In this document: one piece after another, positions 13,301-23,569 of the stretch
Layout: the number at the start of each line of letters is the position of its first letter
How positions within the stretch are numbered: the stretch's first letter is position 1
From: Hippopus hippopus
Taxonomy: Eukaryota > Mollusca > Bivalvia > Cardiida > Cardiidae
Direction: 5' to 3'
DNA length: 64,000 nucleotides
Assembly (NCBI GenBank): GCA_946811185.2
Contig: OX328109.1
Location: forward strand, 41,524,129 to 41,588,128
Translations under genes and position numbers: made by a program
Notes under the pieces: model-generated
The model's database searches: none
Told to the model about the DNA's origin: nothing
The model's input: the letters and a program-made list of their open reading frames with translations, nothing else

Positions 13301-14753
13301 CGGAATTTGTATGGCTATACCATCACATGAGAAGAATATGCAATAAAGAACCTTCTTTGTGCTTATGCTTCTTTTGGCAAATACAGGCCTTCTACCATGT
13401 TTAGTTAGCCATATTTTGTTTCCAATTTTTCTTACTGGTTCGAAATAGTTAACCCATGTTTCGTCACCAGTAACAATGTTTGCAAATTGTCTTTGATTGA
13501 ATTTGGGAAACATGTTGAGCAATTGCTTAGCAGGTTGTACTCGTACCCATTTTTGGTCATCTGTCAATATATGCGGTATCCATCTGGCAGAAATCTTTCG
13601 TACTTTCAAAATACGCTTCAAAATGAAATGCACCCGCAATAGCAATATGCCAACAGCGTTGGCAATATCACGAATCATGTATCTGCCATCACTTTCAATT
13701 ATTTCCCTGACTTTTGAGACATTTGCCTTGCCTGTTAGTCACAGGTCGGCCAGATTTTGCTGCATCTTTGACGGACTCTGTGCCAGTCAGAAATTTCTTT
13801 CTCCACCTACGAACTGTCTCATAAGATACCTTTTCAGACCCATAAACTTCCCCCAATTCAGTAAAAATCTGCATTACCAAATGACCGAGTTTTGTGTGAA
13901 CTTTTATATAAGCTCTAATTTCTTCAATATTCTTAATCCGTTTCCCAACCATTTTTACAACAGTGGTCAGCGACTAGCTCTAATGAAATGACTGTAAGTT
14001 TAAAACTATGTGGAGCTAAAGGCTCGTGTTTATACCGTTGGAAAGGTATTGAATAGAGCTATTCAAGCGTATCATCATCCACAAAATCCTTGAAAGCGTT
14101 ATCGCGCTGTGGTACAATACACATTACATATCGAACAGCCCTCGTATATAACAAAGCAAAGCAAAGCAATGTTGACATTGGTAGAAAAGGTAAATGTTGG
14201 TATTTATACTTGCAGGAAAGATAAATATCATTACTTATAGACAGGGTAAATGTTGATATTTAATGAAGCAGTAAATATTGAAATTGACAGAAATGGCAAA
14301 TTTTGATATTAATGGAAAAGGTAAATGTTGATTTTGAGAAAAAGCTAAAAGCATTTATCTGTTTGTAGAAAAAGTTACTGTTGATATTTTTGTCATGTGG
14401 TAAAGGGTCAAAGAGCCTGAAGAAAAAGTTTTTGGAAACATTCTGCAAAAAGTAGAAAGTGCTGCTTTTCCCACTTTCTTTCCTTTTCTCACAATGTTTT
14501 CTACTATTTGAAGGACAAATCTAAGCATCTTAGCAACATTCAATATGTCGTCTGCAAATGCCTCTAATTTAAAAGGTCCAGACTTATGTCATCAGATTAA
14601 TTGTTAAAGGCCAAACAACTACCTTTCTTATCTTTCAATTCAGGTACAGTGGGCGACTGGAAGAATCATTTTACTGTGGCAGAAAGTGAGGCATTTGACA
14701 CATGGATTGAGGCAGAGATGAAAAACTCTAACGTGAAATTTCAATTTGAATGA
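7105..14753 (+). CDS. Cytosolic sulfotransferase (SULT family), complete five-exon gene
   Basis: Enzymes of this family transfer sulfate from PAPS to hydroxyl or amine groups of small acceptors in the cytosol. Exons 7105-7303, 8884-9225, 10489-10589, 12137-12314 and 14644-14753 have GT/AG borders and consistent phases. They give 930 nt, or 309 residues plus TGA, close to the usual family length of about 295. Visible motifs are FPKTGT (63-68, 5'-phosphosulfate loop, K65), SPRVLNTH with catalytic H115, RNPKDVVVS (137-145, 3'-phosphate binding), and RKG-TVGDWK (272-280) running into K280-T284-V285-E289, which fits the KxxxTVxxxE dimer motif. No signal peptide or membrane segment is seen. No disabling change is seen, so the gene looks functional. 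The acceptor cannot be predicted. Introns carry a minisatellite element, palindromic elements, a SINE and a mariner. Confidence 0.93.
7319..7379 (+). repeat. CT microsatellite
   Basis: CTCTCTCTC runs with CCCTCC interruptions just after the exon 1 donor of the sulfotransferase gene. Confidence 0.95.
7396..8160 (+). mobile_element. Pearl-like element in sulfotransferase intron 1
   Basis: It starts AGCTCACATGATCACAAAGT. Four to five degenerate units with GGTCAAAAAGTAGGTCACT and CACTCTAGAGGCCACA follow. Related to 15845-17035. Confidence 0.75.
8165..8555 (-). mobile_element. Two palindromic elements in sulfotransferase intron 1
   Basis: Palindromes 8245-8308 and 8438-8492. Right ends GTGTGGTAAAGGG and TGTGGTAATGGGTTAA. 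Confidence 0.82.
8606..8870 (+). repeat. Hairpin repeat family (GTCAGCCTG)
   Basis: TTTAATGCATCTGTAAAAAG, the palindrome TGTCAGCCTGTGCAGTCCGT, and the complement of AAAAGTTTCG. Similar copies at 15355-15560, 38128-38395, 44035-44172 and 63234-63450. Confidence 0.75.
8884..9225 (+). CDS. Sulfotransferase exon 2 (catalytic core)
   Basis: The acceptor is a pyrimidine tract ending TTTCAG at 8883 and the donor is GTAAGT at 9226. It encodes residues 67-180: the rest of the PAPS loop (GTHWTWE), the catalytic His segment and RNPKDVVVSLYFH. The split Gly codon joins exon 1 in frame. Confidence 0.92.
9340..9530 (-). mobile_element. Palindromic element, one arm deleted
   Basis: CTAATGACAAAATATTTAAC to GGAAAAATGCTGGCTACCCA. 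The second arm is shortened. Confidence 0.75.
9533..9745 (+). repeat. Hairpin repeat family (GATCAGACTG)
   Basis: GGACAGTGTAGATTAAGATC, CTGCACAGAACATGCGGTCT, TACACTATCCGATTAGGAG. Sulfotransferase intron 2. Confidence 0.75.
10240..10475 (+). mobile_element. Palindromic element before sulfotransferase exon 3
   Basis: TTAACCCTTTACCACACAAT at 10240, palindrome 10297-10362, right end GTCTGGTAAAGATTTTTTTT. It ends within the polypyrimidine tract preceding the exon 3 acceptor. Confidence 0.85.
10489..10589 (+). CDS. Sulfotransferase exon 3
   Basis: Acceptor TTGCAG (ends 10488), donor GTTTGT at 10590. It encodes a WYVKHWEEF segment and ILNVFYEDVKK, matching the conserved family region that ends in FYEDxKxD. 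Phases 2-in and 0-out fit exons 2 and 4. Confidence 0.9.
10755..10961 (+). mobile_element. TTAA palindromic element, internally deleted
   Basis: Both ends are intact (TTAACCCTTTACCACACAAT, GGTAAAGAGTTAA). The second palindrome arm is largely missing. Intron 3 of the sulfotransferase. Confidence 0.85.
11033..11578. mobile_element. TIR element of about 545 bp
   Basis: CTATGGTGGCATATTTCTGC at the left and (complement) TATGGTGGCTTATTTCTCCC at the right. The homology continues about 60 bp inward through CACAAGATACAAGA. Its internal open frame is not recognisable. Sulfotransferase intron 3. Confidence 0.75.
11828..12056 (+). mobile_element. Palindromic element
   Basis: TTAACTATTTATCACACAAT, palindrome 11880-11945, GGTAAAGAATCAA. 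Confidence 0.85.
12137..12314 (+). CDS. Sulfotransferase exon 4
   Basis: Acceptor TTATAG (ends 12136), donor GTAAAT at 12315. It encodes NPEEQIKKTAKFLGKELDD through GGGFIYRKG, the helical region and start of the RKG cofactor motif. It is followed by the largest intron, which holds a SINE, the mariner and a palindromic element. Confidence 0.92.
12350..12710 (+). mobile_element. tRNA-derived SINE in sulfotransferase intron 4
   Basis: The head resembles a tRNA with a long variable arm: box A TGGCCAAGTGGTTAAGACG, box B GGTTCGAATACC. The body carries ACTGAGCATGTAAAAGAACC, the same central domain as the copy at 35094 but with a different head. The tail is an imperfect AAAGTTTG repeat. Confidence 0.85.
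12808..14144 (-). mobile_element. mariner-like DNA transposon (DD34D)
   Basis: This 1337 bp element is bounded by TIRs of about 33 bp (CGAGGGTTGTTCGATATGTA at the left, its complement at the right). TA target duplications lie at 12806-12807 and 14145-14146. Both termini are intact and nearly identical. It lies antisense in intron 4 of the sulfotransferase gene. Its size and TA duplication are typical of mariner. Confidence 0.95.
12881..13952 (-). pseudogene. mariner transposase, frameshifted
   Basis: The N-terminal part (13952-13695, 85 codons) carries the helix-turn-helix region with VSYETVRRWRKKF. After a frameshift near 13715-13745 the frame continues to 12881. The catalytic Asp residues are in VTGDETWV, LLHDNAPSH and SPDLAPCDFF. 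The last two lie 34 residues apart, the mariner DD34D signature. It ends in NRGEYFEGM. Apart from one net frameshift of one base, the coding sequence is almost complete, implying a fairly young but inactive copy. Confidence 0.92.
14390..14612 (+). mobile_element. Palindromic element, decayed
   Basis: Left ATGTGGTAAAGGGTCAAAGA, weak palindrome 14445-14500, right TTAATTGTTAAAGG just upstream of sulfotransferase exon 5. Confidence 0.6.
14644..14753 (+). CDS. Sulfotransferase exon 5 and stop
   Basis: Acceptor AATTCAG (ends 14643), stop TGA at 14751-14753. It encodes TVGDWKNHFTVAESEAF and the C-terminal tail NVKFQFE. It carries the KxxxTVxxxE dimer motif. No clear AATAAA signal was found close to the stop. 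Confidence 0.93.
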
Positions 14754-14794
14754 GAGGGCTTGTACCAAACATACAACCCTAAGGATGGATTGGT

Positions 14795-15022
14795 TTAACT
14801 CTTTACCACACAACAAAAATTTTGACCTGTCCAAATTGAAAGCGTTTGCAGATGACAGTTTAAATTTGGCTGAAGTGATGGAATTTGTCTTTGATGTGGT
14901 AGAAAATATTGTGGGAAAAGGAGAAAATGCTGGTAACCAGCATTTTCTCCCTTTCCCACAATGTTTTCAAAAGGCTTTTTTTCTCAGTCGTTAAAACTTG
15001 GGATTGTTTGGTAAAAGGTTGA
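14795..15022 (-). mobile_element. TTAA palindromic element just after the sulfotransferase stop
   Basis: TTAACTCTTTACCACACAAC at the left, full palindrome, GGTAAAAGGTTGA at the right. It starts about 40 bp after the stop codon and may form the 3' end of the transcript. Confidence 0.88.
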
Positions 15023-15067
15023 AAACATTGTGGGATATTTTAAAACACAGGAGTGATTGTGTAAGAA

Positions 15068-15295
15068 TTAACCCTTTACTGCACAATGCCGACTTTTAAT
15101 GCTCCTGGAAAAGAAGCCTTTTAAAAACATTGTTGGAAAAGGAGAAAATGCTGGTAGCAAGCATTTTCTCCTTTTCCCACAATGTTTTCTCCCCTATCAG
15201 AGAAAATTTGCACAATTTGAGCCACATTGAAATTGTCGTCTGCAATTGCTTTTAATTTGGACAAGGCTAAAATTTTGTGTCTGGTAAAGGGTTAA
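15068..15295 (+). mobile_element. TTAA palindromic element (228 bp)
   Basis: Complete copy with TTAACCCTTTACTGCACAAT and CTGGTAAAGGGTTAA ends and a full palindrome. Confidence 0.93.
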
Positions 15296-15354
15296 ACAGT
15301 GTTCAAAATGCAGGTACTTATATTGCTTGCATGACGGTTTTATGTTGAAGGGTA

Positions 15355-15560
15355 AAATACTTGAGCCATTTTCTGTGAAAAGGGGGTTTAATGCATCTGC
15401 AAAAAGTATCGACCTATGTCAGCCTGCGTAGTCCACGCAGGCTGACATGGATCGAAACTTTTTGCTATTGGTTAGTTTTCTGCATGTCAAAGGACCATTC
15501 TACCTCATGATTCAGTTGTTTGTGAGCCAAACTGGATTTTATGGATCAATAACTTTGGAT
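15355..15560 (+). repeat. Hairpin repeat family (GTCAGCCTG)
   Basis: ATGTCAGCCTGCGTAGTCCA with its inverted arm CGCAGGCTGACATGG. Confidence 0.78.
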
Positions 15561-15579
15561 GCATTATACTAAGCAAGCT

Positions 15580-15808
15580 TTAACTCTTTACCACATGACA
15601 AAATTTTAGACTCAACCAAATTGGAACCCACCGCAGGGGACAATTCAAATGTGGTTCAAATTATGGTTACTGTTTGTGAAAAAGTAGAAAACCTTACATG
15701 AAAAGGGGAAAATGCTGGTCACCAGCATTTTCTCCTTTTCCTACAATGTTTTCAAAAGGCCTTTTTCTTCAGGGTATTTTAAGATCATGATTGTTGGTTA
15801 ATGAGTTA
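15580..15808 (-). mobile_element. TTAA palindromic element
   Basis: Left TTAACTCTTTACCACATGAC, palindrome 15695-15750, decayed right end. Confidence 0.85.
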
Positions 15809-15844
15809 TACTCCCTTTTGCCAGAGCATGGCCCACTTGTTTTT

Positions 15845-17035
15845 AGCTCACCTGAGCATGAAGCGCTCAAGTTGAGCTTTTGTGATCACGCTGTGTCTGG
15901 CGTCCATTGTGCGTCATGCTGTTGTCAACATTTACCTTGTGTGCACTATAGAGGTCATATTTTCAGTCAGATACTAATGAAACTTCCTCAGAATTTTGTC
16001 TTGATAAAATTCAGGACAAGTTTGAAATTGGGTCATGTGGGGTCAAAAAGTAGGTCACTGGGGTAAATCTTAGAATAAGCTTGTTTGCACTCCATAGGCC
16101 ACATTTTCAGTCTGACACTCTTAAAATTCAATCAGGATGTTTGTGTTGATAGCATCTTGGACAAGTTTGAAATTGGGTTATGTAGGGTCAAACAGAATGT
16201 CACTGGGCCAAATCCTAGAAAAACCTTGTGTGCACTCTAGAGGCCACATTTTGATAGTAATGAAACTAGGTCAGAGTCTTTGTCTTGATGATATCTTGAA
16301 CAAGTTCAAAATTGGGTCATTTTGGGTAAAAATGTAGGTTACTTGGCCAGATCTTAGAAAAATCTTGTGTGCAGTCCAGAGGCTACATTTCCAGCCTGAT
16401 ACTCTTTAAACTTAGAATGTTTGGAGTGATGATATCTTGGATAAGTTCCAAATTGGGTCAGGTGGGATCAAAAAGTAGGTCCCCAGGGCAAATCTTTGGA
16501 AAAGCTTGTGTGCACTTTAGAGGTCACATAATCAGCCTGATACTCGTGAAACTCAATCAGAATATTTGTCTTAATGATAGCTTTGACAATATCGAAATTG
16601 GGTTATGTCTGGTCAAAAAGTAGGTCACCTGGGCAAATCTTAGAAAAACCATGTATGCACTCTAGAGGCCGCATTTTTAGCCAGATACTCTTGAAACTTT
16701 GTGAAAATGTTTGTCTTGTTGATTTCTTGAACAGAATTTTGTCTTGACAAGTTTGAAATTGGGTCGTGTCAGATTGAAAAGTTGGTCACTTGGCCAGATT
16801 TTTGAAAAACCTTGTGTGCAGTCTAGGGCCACATTTGCAGCCTGATACTCTTGAAACTTGGTAAGGATGTTTGTCATGTTTAAATCACTGACAAGTTTGA
16901 AATTGGGTCACTTTTGGTCAAAAAGTAGGTCACTTACACTCATGTGTTTTACATTATTAAGATCAGGATCTCTTCAGCTTTATCAGCCCTAGATGACTTC
17001 ATTCAGCTGAGCGCTTTAGGGCCAATGGCCTCTTG
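15845..17035 (+). mobile_element. Pearl-like element with seven tandem units
   Basis: Begins AGCTCACCTGAGCATGAAGC. Seven units of about 137-160 bp follow, with GAAATTGGGTCATGT-type cores near 16026, 16170, 16307, 16450, 16597, 16757 and 16900. Ends GCGCTTTAGGGCCAATGGCC. Confidence 0.82.
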
Positions 17036-17532
17036 TTTTGTTGTTGTTGTTCCTAGCCTACGTTATTTAGACAAGACAATTTATCGAGTGGTGTTTAATG
17101 CCACTTTCAGCATTATTTTATTCATATCAGGGCAACAGTTCACAATGTTATCAAACTCATTTACTTTGGGGTCATTAAAACAAGGAAATCTTTGATAAGG
17201 ACAGAAAGAGAAATTTTACATACAATAGCAGATTGTAAGAAAAAAAAAATAACTATTTTTTTTTTCTGATTTTTATTTTATAATCTCTTTTTCTTAAGTA
17301 CAAAACACAAGCAACCATATAGATTCTATCATTCACCAACTTTCAAACTACTCCAGTTAAAAAAATCTTGAAAAGGATTCTTGAAATCAAAATGGAAGTA
17401 AATAAATGAATAATAGAAATAGAAAAAAGAAAAGGATAAAGCAAACTGGCATCAACAGTGCTCAGAAAACAGTGTCACAAATGAAAAAACAGCAAAGTGC
17501 TGAGTTATCTTATAGTTGACTAAGAGTTGGTA

Positions 17533-17970
17533 TTAACTCTTAGCCCTATCCCGAGTTTTTACGACTCTGTTAAACATTGTGAGAAAGGGGAAAAATGCTG
17601 GTAACCATCTGTTTCACCTTTTCCCACAATGTTTTCAACCCTATCAAAGACAGGAATGATCATTTGAGCAACATCTAAATCGTAGTCTGCAACTGTCTTC
17701 AATTTCGATCAGTCTAAAATTTTGTGGTTTGGTACAGAGTAACCGTTTACCAAATATTCCCAAGTTTTAAAGACTCTAATAAAGATGGCTTTTGAAAACA
17801 TTGTGGGAAAAGGAGAAAATGCTGGTAACTAGCTTTTTTACCTTTTCCCATACTGTTTTGTCAAGATAAAATCTTTTTATATGTATATGAGCCACATTGA
17901 ATTAATCATCTATGGAATGCTCTCTACTCGGACATGTCAAGATTTTTTTGTGTGTGTGGTAAAGGGTTAA
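17533..17970 (+). mobile_element. Two tandem palindromic elements
   Basis: Palindromes lie at about 17575-17632 and 17800-17860. The second copy ends at the TTAA (17967-17970) that also starts the next copy. Confidence 0.82.
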
Positions 17971-18195
17971 CCCTTTACCACATAATCCCGACTTTTAACG
18001 ACCCTAAGAAAGAAGTCTATTGAAAACATTGTGGGAAAAGGAGAAAATGCTGGTAACCAGCATTTTCTCCTTTTCCCACAATGTTTTCTACTCTTCCAAA
18101 GTCAAGTTTCAATTTTTGAGTCACATTTATTTTGTCGTCTGCAAATGCTTTCAATTTAAACAAGGCTAAAATTTTGTCGTCTGGTAAAGGGTTAA
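17967..18195 (+). mobile_element. TTAA palindromic element (229 bp), consensus-like
   Basis: This is a clean example of the family. CCCTTTACCACATAATCCCG begins the left end and TCGTCTGGTAAAGGG the right end. The TTAA at each end is shared with a neighbouring copy. Confidence 0.95.
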
Positions 18196-18405
18196 GCAAA
18201 TGACAAAATTTCAGTTTGGACTTAATTGAAAGTATTTGCAGACAACAAATGTGCGAAAATGACAATTTTTATTTTTGATAGGGTAGAAAAAATTGTGGGA
18301 AAAAGAGAAATGCTGGAAAACAAGCATTTTCTTCTTTTCCCACAATGTTTTCAAAAGCTTTCTCTTTCAGGATCTTTAAAATTTTGTCATTTGGTAAAGA
18401 ATGAA
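18192..18405 (-). mobile_element. TTAA palindromic element, third in chain
   Basis: It is reversed relative to the preceding copy and starts at the shared TTAA 18192. The palindrome is at 18290-18350. Confidence 0.85.
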
Positions 18406-18620
18406 AGCATTTTCTGTTTTATCCATTACATTTTGAAAACCTTGTTGATCAGTGTCGTATAAACGCGGGGAAGGTGCTACAAGATCTTTTCCATGCTGAA
18501 CTTAGCTGAAAACAAACGTTCAAAATTATACAGAATTAATTCGATACATCTCACAGAGCAACTATTTATTGGTAACTTTACTAACTTCTGTTCCCTTCAT
18601 CTCATTAAAGACAAGTTATT

Positions 18621-19090
18621 ATTTCATGCTTTTTGGTAGTTTATCGAGAAATAACTGAAATAATAGTTCGATATTTCATGGTTATGACCACTGAAAAATA
18701 CCGATTTTATTTTCTAACTCTTCAATTGAAGGTGGAAACAGGAGTTCCCCCGCACTAGTTACCAAGGTAAACAGCTTGTGCCATTCAACCAGATGGATAT
18801 ATGGCGTAATTTACCCTACATTTCTTGCGTTTTACGTAATATTGTAATGCATTGTTATGCAGAGGGGGGTACGCCATAGGAAATAACCAAAAACAACTGT
18901 ACTGGATTTTTAGGTAAGTTCCCCCTTAAAAGGGGTTAGAAGCATGAAATAAATAGAATATTTCTTTTTGTCGGTGAAAGATCAAAATTTATTTCATCTC
19001 GTGAACATTATCGGAAATATTTTCACTCATGGCTGCACCACTTATGAAAATATTACAGATGATGTTCACTCTATGAAATAAATTTCGATC
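18621..19090 (+). repeat. 450 bp repeat family, copy 1
   Basis: From TTTCATGCTTTTTGGTAGTT to GATGTTCACTCTATGAAATA. Shares order and sequence with 27164-27615 and 55614-55960. AAGCATGAAATAA near the 3' end is the complement of the start. Confidence 0.8.
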
Positions 19091-19738
19091 TTCCATAGAA
19101 TGAAAAAAAAAAATCCTCTATTCATTTCTCACTGTTGTACTGGCGGAAGTGCTAATAAAATTGAATGTTTGAGCACGAACTCAATGGAGCATGAATTCAA
19201 GTTTTATAAAAATGACTCTGGATTGTCTTGTAATACCTACAGTCAAGTCGCTTATTCTTTCAGTGTTATTAACTGTAAGAACAGAGACTGTTTCGTGCTT
19301 TTTTTCCCCATTTGTAACACTGTTTAGTCATCCACTGCATTTAGATTGAAATTACCTTAAAACATGTGGGAATAAACAACAACCACATTAAACTGTAAAA
19401 ATGATTTGTCATTGGGTTATGATTGCTTTAATTCCAACATTATACATGTAATATAGCTATGACTACTAGTCATGTATAACATAGAAACATTAAACAAAGT
19501 TTTCTTATTTAAATAAATTGCATATTTTCTTTATCTTGTGTGATCTCAAACATCAAACATTCATCATTGTACATTGTCAATCAATACATTAGTGGAAAAG
19601 CAGCTCTTTCAAGTCTTCACATTGATTTTAAAGGGAGATACTTCAATTTTTTGTCAAAACTTTCAATTGCAGTATTCATTCTTTTTAAATTCACATGATA
19701 AAAAGCTACTACATGTATTCATAAACTTCTTGATGCTT
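19091..19738. other. No feature recognised
   Basis: Mostly low-complexity AT-rich sequence. The open frame at 19100-19327 has no recognisable similarity. Confidence 0.5.
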
Positions 19739-19965
19739 TGACCCTTTATGAAACAATAGCCATATTTAATGACCTGGATATAGAAGGCCTATTAAAAACA
19801 TTGTGGGAAAGGAGAAAATGCTGGTAACCAGCATTTTCTCCTTTTCTCACAATGTTTTCTAACCTTTCAAAGACAATTCCCTCCATTAAGGCTACATTTA
19901 AATTGTCGTCTGCAAGTGCTACAGATTTGGACGAGTCCAAAATTTTGTCACTGGGTAAAGGCTGA
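19739..19965 (+). mobile_element. Palindromic element
   Basis: Both ends are mutated (TTGACCCTTTATGAAACAAT, GGGTAAAGGCTGA). The palindrome at 19797-19860 is strong. Confidence 0.85.
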
Positions 19966-19969
19966 ACAG

Positions 19970-20640
19970 TTGCAACTCTTTCCCAGAGGACAAATTTCAG
20001 ACTCTTCCAGATTGAAAGAAATTGTAGACGCCAAAGTAACTGTTGCTAGAACCATGTCATTTGTATTTGACAAGGAAGAAAATATTGTGAGAAAAGGAGA
20101 AATTGCTGGTAATCAGCATTTTCTCCTGTCCAAAAATGTTTCAAAGGCCATATTCCTTGAGGTCTTTAAAAACAAGGAATTGTGTGGTGAAGAATTAAGC
20201 AATTTTTACGCTGTTTATACAGATCAGAAACAACAGAAAATATTGAAAAACAGGAAAGTTACATTTTAACAAAAAATCTGAATCTCTCCCTTTAAACATG
20301 AGAAAACCGTGAGATCATCAAACCAGGCTATTAAAATTGGCCACAAAGTGATCATCACCTCTTTACGAAACAATCTGTATTTTAACGACCCTGAAGAGGA
20401 AGCCCTTTGAAAGCATTGTAGGGAAAGGAGAAAATGCTGGCAATTAGCATTTTCTCCTTTTTTGACAGTGCTTTCAACCCTTTCAAAGACAAATCCCACT
20501 GTTTTTGAAAGGGTAGAAAGCACTGTCGAAAGTTACCAGCATTTTCTCCTTTTCCCCAAATGTTTTCCAAAGCCTTCTCCGTTAAAGTCATTAAAACTCA
20601 GTGTTGTGTGGTAAAGAGTTAGCATGTAAGTGTTGACCAT
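19970..20640 (+). mobile_element. Cluster of decayed palindromic elements
   Basis: Palindromes lie at about 20080-20145 and 20400-20560. The second is complex: two overlapping half-copies whose unequal arms repeat AAAGACAAATCCCACTGTTT-type flanks. Confidence 0.75.
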
Positions 20641-20849
20641 TCTAAGACTTTGTCCAACAACAGCAACTTAAAGGGGAGACTATCTTGTATACAAGTCATG
20701 CAGTTTGATGGAGATAACACACAAGTTTAGAAAACATTAATGTCAAACCAGCAAAAGCAAAGCTACAAAATGTCAAACAAGAACAGCAACAATGAAATGT
20801 TCATTCAACAAACCGTCTAGTTTGCATTCTAGATATAATTCTTATATAA

Positions 20850-21265
20850 CCCTTAACCACAAACTCCCGACTTTTAACGATTCTGAAAGAGAGGGCTTTT
20901 GAAAACATTTTGGGTAAAGGAGAAAATGTTATTAACCAGCACTGTTTTCCTTTTCCCACAATATTTTCTACTCTACCAAGGACAAATTTCTTCATTTTGG
21001 CCACCGATTCCTTTCGGCTACAAAGGCCTTCAATTTGGTCCAGTTGAATGATTTGTCGTTTGGTAAAGGATTTACACTTCCCAAATCTCAACAACCTCAT
21101 GGGAGAAAGCCTTTGAAAAACATTGTGGAAAAAGGAGAAAATGCTGGTATCCAGCATTTTCTCCTTTTCCCACAATGTTTTCTACCCTATCAGAGAATTT
21201 ATGCTCTTACGTATCAATTCGGAAAGTCATATGAAAATGTTTTGAATCTGGAAGAGTCTTAACCT
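20850..21265 (+). mobile_element. Two palindromic elements
   Basis: Palindromes are at 20900-20968 and 21118-21182. The first copy ends near GGTAAAGGATTTACACTTCC, and the second is a shortened copy abutting it. Confidence 0.8.
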
Positions 21266-21599
21266 TGTCGTGTATGATGGGGTTCAGAAAGTAGCACTTC
21301 TTCAGATTGCATCCATTTGCAATTTACTGAATTTTTTAGAATAATAATATGAGTGCGTTTTAGAGTGGTTTGTGAACAGGGATCCAGATTGTATAAAAAT
21401 CTTCTTTCATGTCATGTACTGGCTTCTTTTAAACTCTTTTACCACACAACATTATTACAACTTGTCCAATTTGAAAATGTTTGCAGACAACAATCAACAT
21501 GTTGTTCAAGCCGGAAAATTTGTCTTTCTTAAGGCTTAAACACTACAACTAGCATTTCTTCCTTTTACCCTTTCCTACACAATCCTGAGTTTTAACTAG

Positions 21600-21992
21600 A
21601 ACTTGTTTTTCTACAAAAAAAACAGATGTCTCCCCACTTTTTGGTGTCAGAAGGATTGATGTCACCAAAGCAATTTGTCACTGAAATAATGGTCATTTTT
21701 CTCTAACGGTTTTCGAGTTATAGAGCAGACACAAAATTGTACGTAAAATCAGTAAGGAAAATAATCAAAGGAAAATAACTTGAAAAATATACAAGCCAGA
21801 GTTATGGTTCTTTTGCATGACACTTCGTCTCATGGTGCTTTACAAATGTGTGAAGTTTTATCAAAATATCTTAAAAGGTTTTCGAGTTATAGAGCGGACA
21901 CGATTTGTGACGGAGAGACAGATGGACGGACAGACAGACGGACGCACGGGGAAAAACAATATGTCTCCCGACCCTGACAGGGGGAGACATAA
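21600..21992 (+). mobile_element. Element with ATGTCTCCC termini and GACG microsatellite
   Basis: GATGTCTCCCCACTTTTTGG at the left and GACAGGGGGAGACATAAT at the right form an inverted end. One internal unit (TTTTCGAGTTATAGAGC at two places) and a GACG/GACA repeat at 21915-21950. Confidence 0.75.
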
Positions 21993-22320
21993 TGACCCTG
22001 ATGAAAAAGCCTTTTGTAAACATTTTGGGAAAAGGAGAAAATGCTGGTAACCAGCATTTTCTTCTTTTCCCAAAATGTTTTCAAAAGCCTCATACCTCAG
22101 GATTGTTTGGAAAAGGCTTTAAGTATACATATGTATACATAAGCTGTATGTTTGTTTTTGTACCAGTAGTTGTTTCCTCCTATGTGACCTGTAACCCTTA
22201 CCAAACAACATGATTGAAAGGTTTCGTAGACAAAAAAATAAAGTGACTCAAAAACTGAAATTTGTCTTTGGAAGTGTACAACACAGTCTTCTTTTCCCTC
22301 TATGTTTCAAAAGCCCTCTT
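21990..22320 (+). mobile_element. Palindromic element fragments
   Basis: Palindrome 22018-22085 with one arm varied (TTCTTCTTTTCCC). A weak second fragment at 22195-22320. Confidence 0.75.
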
Positions 22321-22829
22321 CTTTAGAGTCAATAAAACATGGCATGTTTGGTAGCCCCTGATCCTGAGATAGGAATGTGATACTCTGTGTTTTGTCTCAT
22401 CAAGGTGAATACATGTGCGAGATATTTTTTAAGTTGGGCATCCAGTTCAGGAGATATGGAGTGGAGGCATAACATGACATATAGACAGTCAGCCAGACAG
22501 ACAGAGACAACTGCACTAAAAAAAATCCACGTGTACATGATAATTTTGGAGGAGATATGATAATTAAATTGTGCGATACAATTACACAAAAGTACATGTT
22601 AGAAGTGATTGATGTACAAAAGTCGTCAAAAAAATAAAATACATTGGAAATTAGAAAAACATATATAACAATTTTGGGAAGAATAGATGAATTACACAAT
22701 TATTATATATAGATTGACCCCATTCACACAGTACAAAAAGCTTGATCACATTTTGTGCCACAACTGCACACAAATAAAAAAAAAACAATAAGTCACTGAT
22801 CTCGAAAGTCATGTAATCAAGATAATTAA

Positions 22830-23035
22830 AGCTTTACCACACAATTCCAAATTTAATGACCCTTGAAAGCATTGTGGGGAAAGAAGAAAATGCTAGCAGC
22901 CAACATTTTCTCATTTCTCCAAAATGTTTTCTAACATTTCAAAGAAAAAAAACTCATATTACAGCCATATTCAAATTGTTTTCTGCGAATGCTCTCAGTT
23001 TGGACAGGTCCAAAATTTTGTTGTTTGGTAAATAA
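22830..23035 (+). mobile_element. Palindromic element, decayed
   Basis: GCTTTACCACACAATTCCAA left, palindrome 22875-22930, GTTTGGTAAATAAATTA right. Confidence 0.75.
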
Positions 23036-23569
23036 ATTAGTAAAATGATCATAACAAGAAAAAGAAGAATAAAAAGGTTATTAAATTCAATCGTATATTA
23101 ATATGTCCAATACACACTATACAAATATCTCATACTATATACTAGTAACCGGTACAAAGAATGTAAAAAAATGGAAAAGATTCACAGTGTCCTATTTGTT
23201 ATGATCAGCAAGTCATATTGAAATACAGCACAACATTTAATGCATCAAACCCGACCATGAGTGTGTTGCAATACAGTTTCATATTTTGCTAACCAGACAA
23301 ACAAAGAGCAGCCACCAAGATGACGCACTCAAGGTAGACAAACAGACTAAGGCATTTGACAGTGAACTGTTGGATAGGAATGTTTCAGTTTCTGATTATA
23401 TATCTATACAAAAATACCCAAACACTTTACGTAGCCTATGTCATTTGCATTTGTTAAAGGGAGATAATTATGCTAGGCATAGGAAATACAATGGTAAGTA
23501 AACCCTAATTAGTGTAACTCCTTAGCTTTTGACACAGATTGGCAGCAGACAACTTTTCAACAAATTCTT

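Noticed and set aside
13497..13991. 164-codon + strand open frame
   Set aside because: It is the antisense shadow of the mariner transposase.
22400..22699. - strand open frame with FYFFDDFCTSITSNMYF, considered as the missing PIGN exon
   Set aside because: It only vaguely resembles the conserved end and lacks the GSW(L)D(I)G pattern and splice sites.
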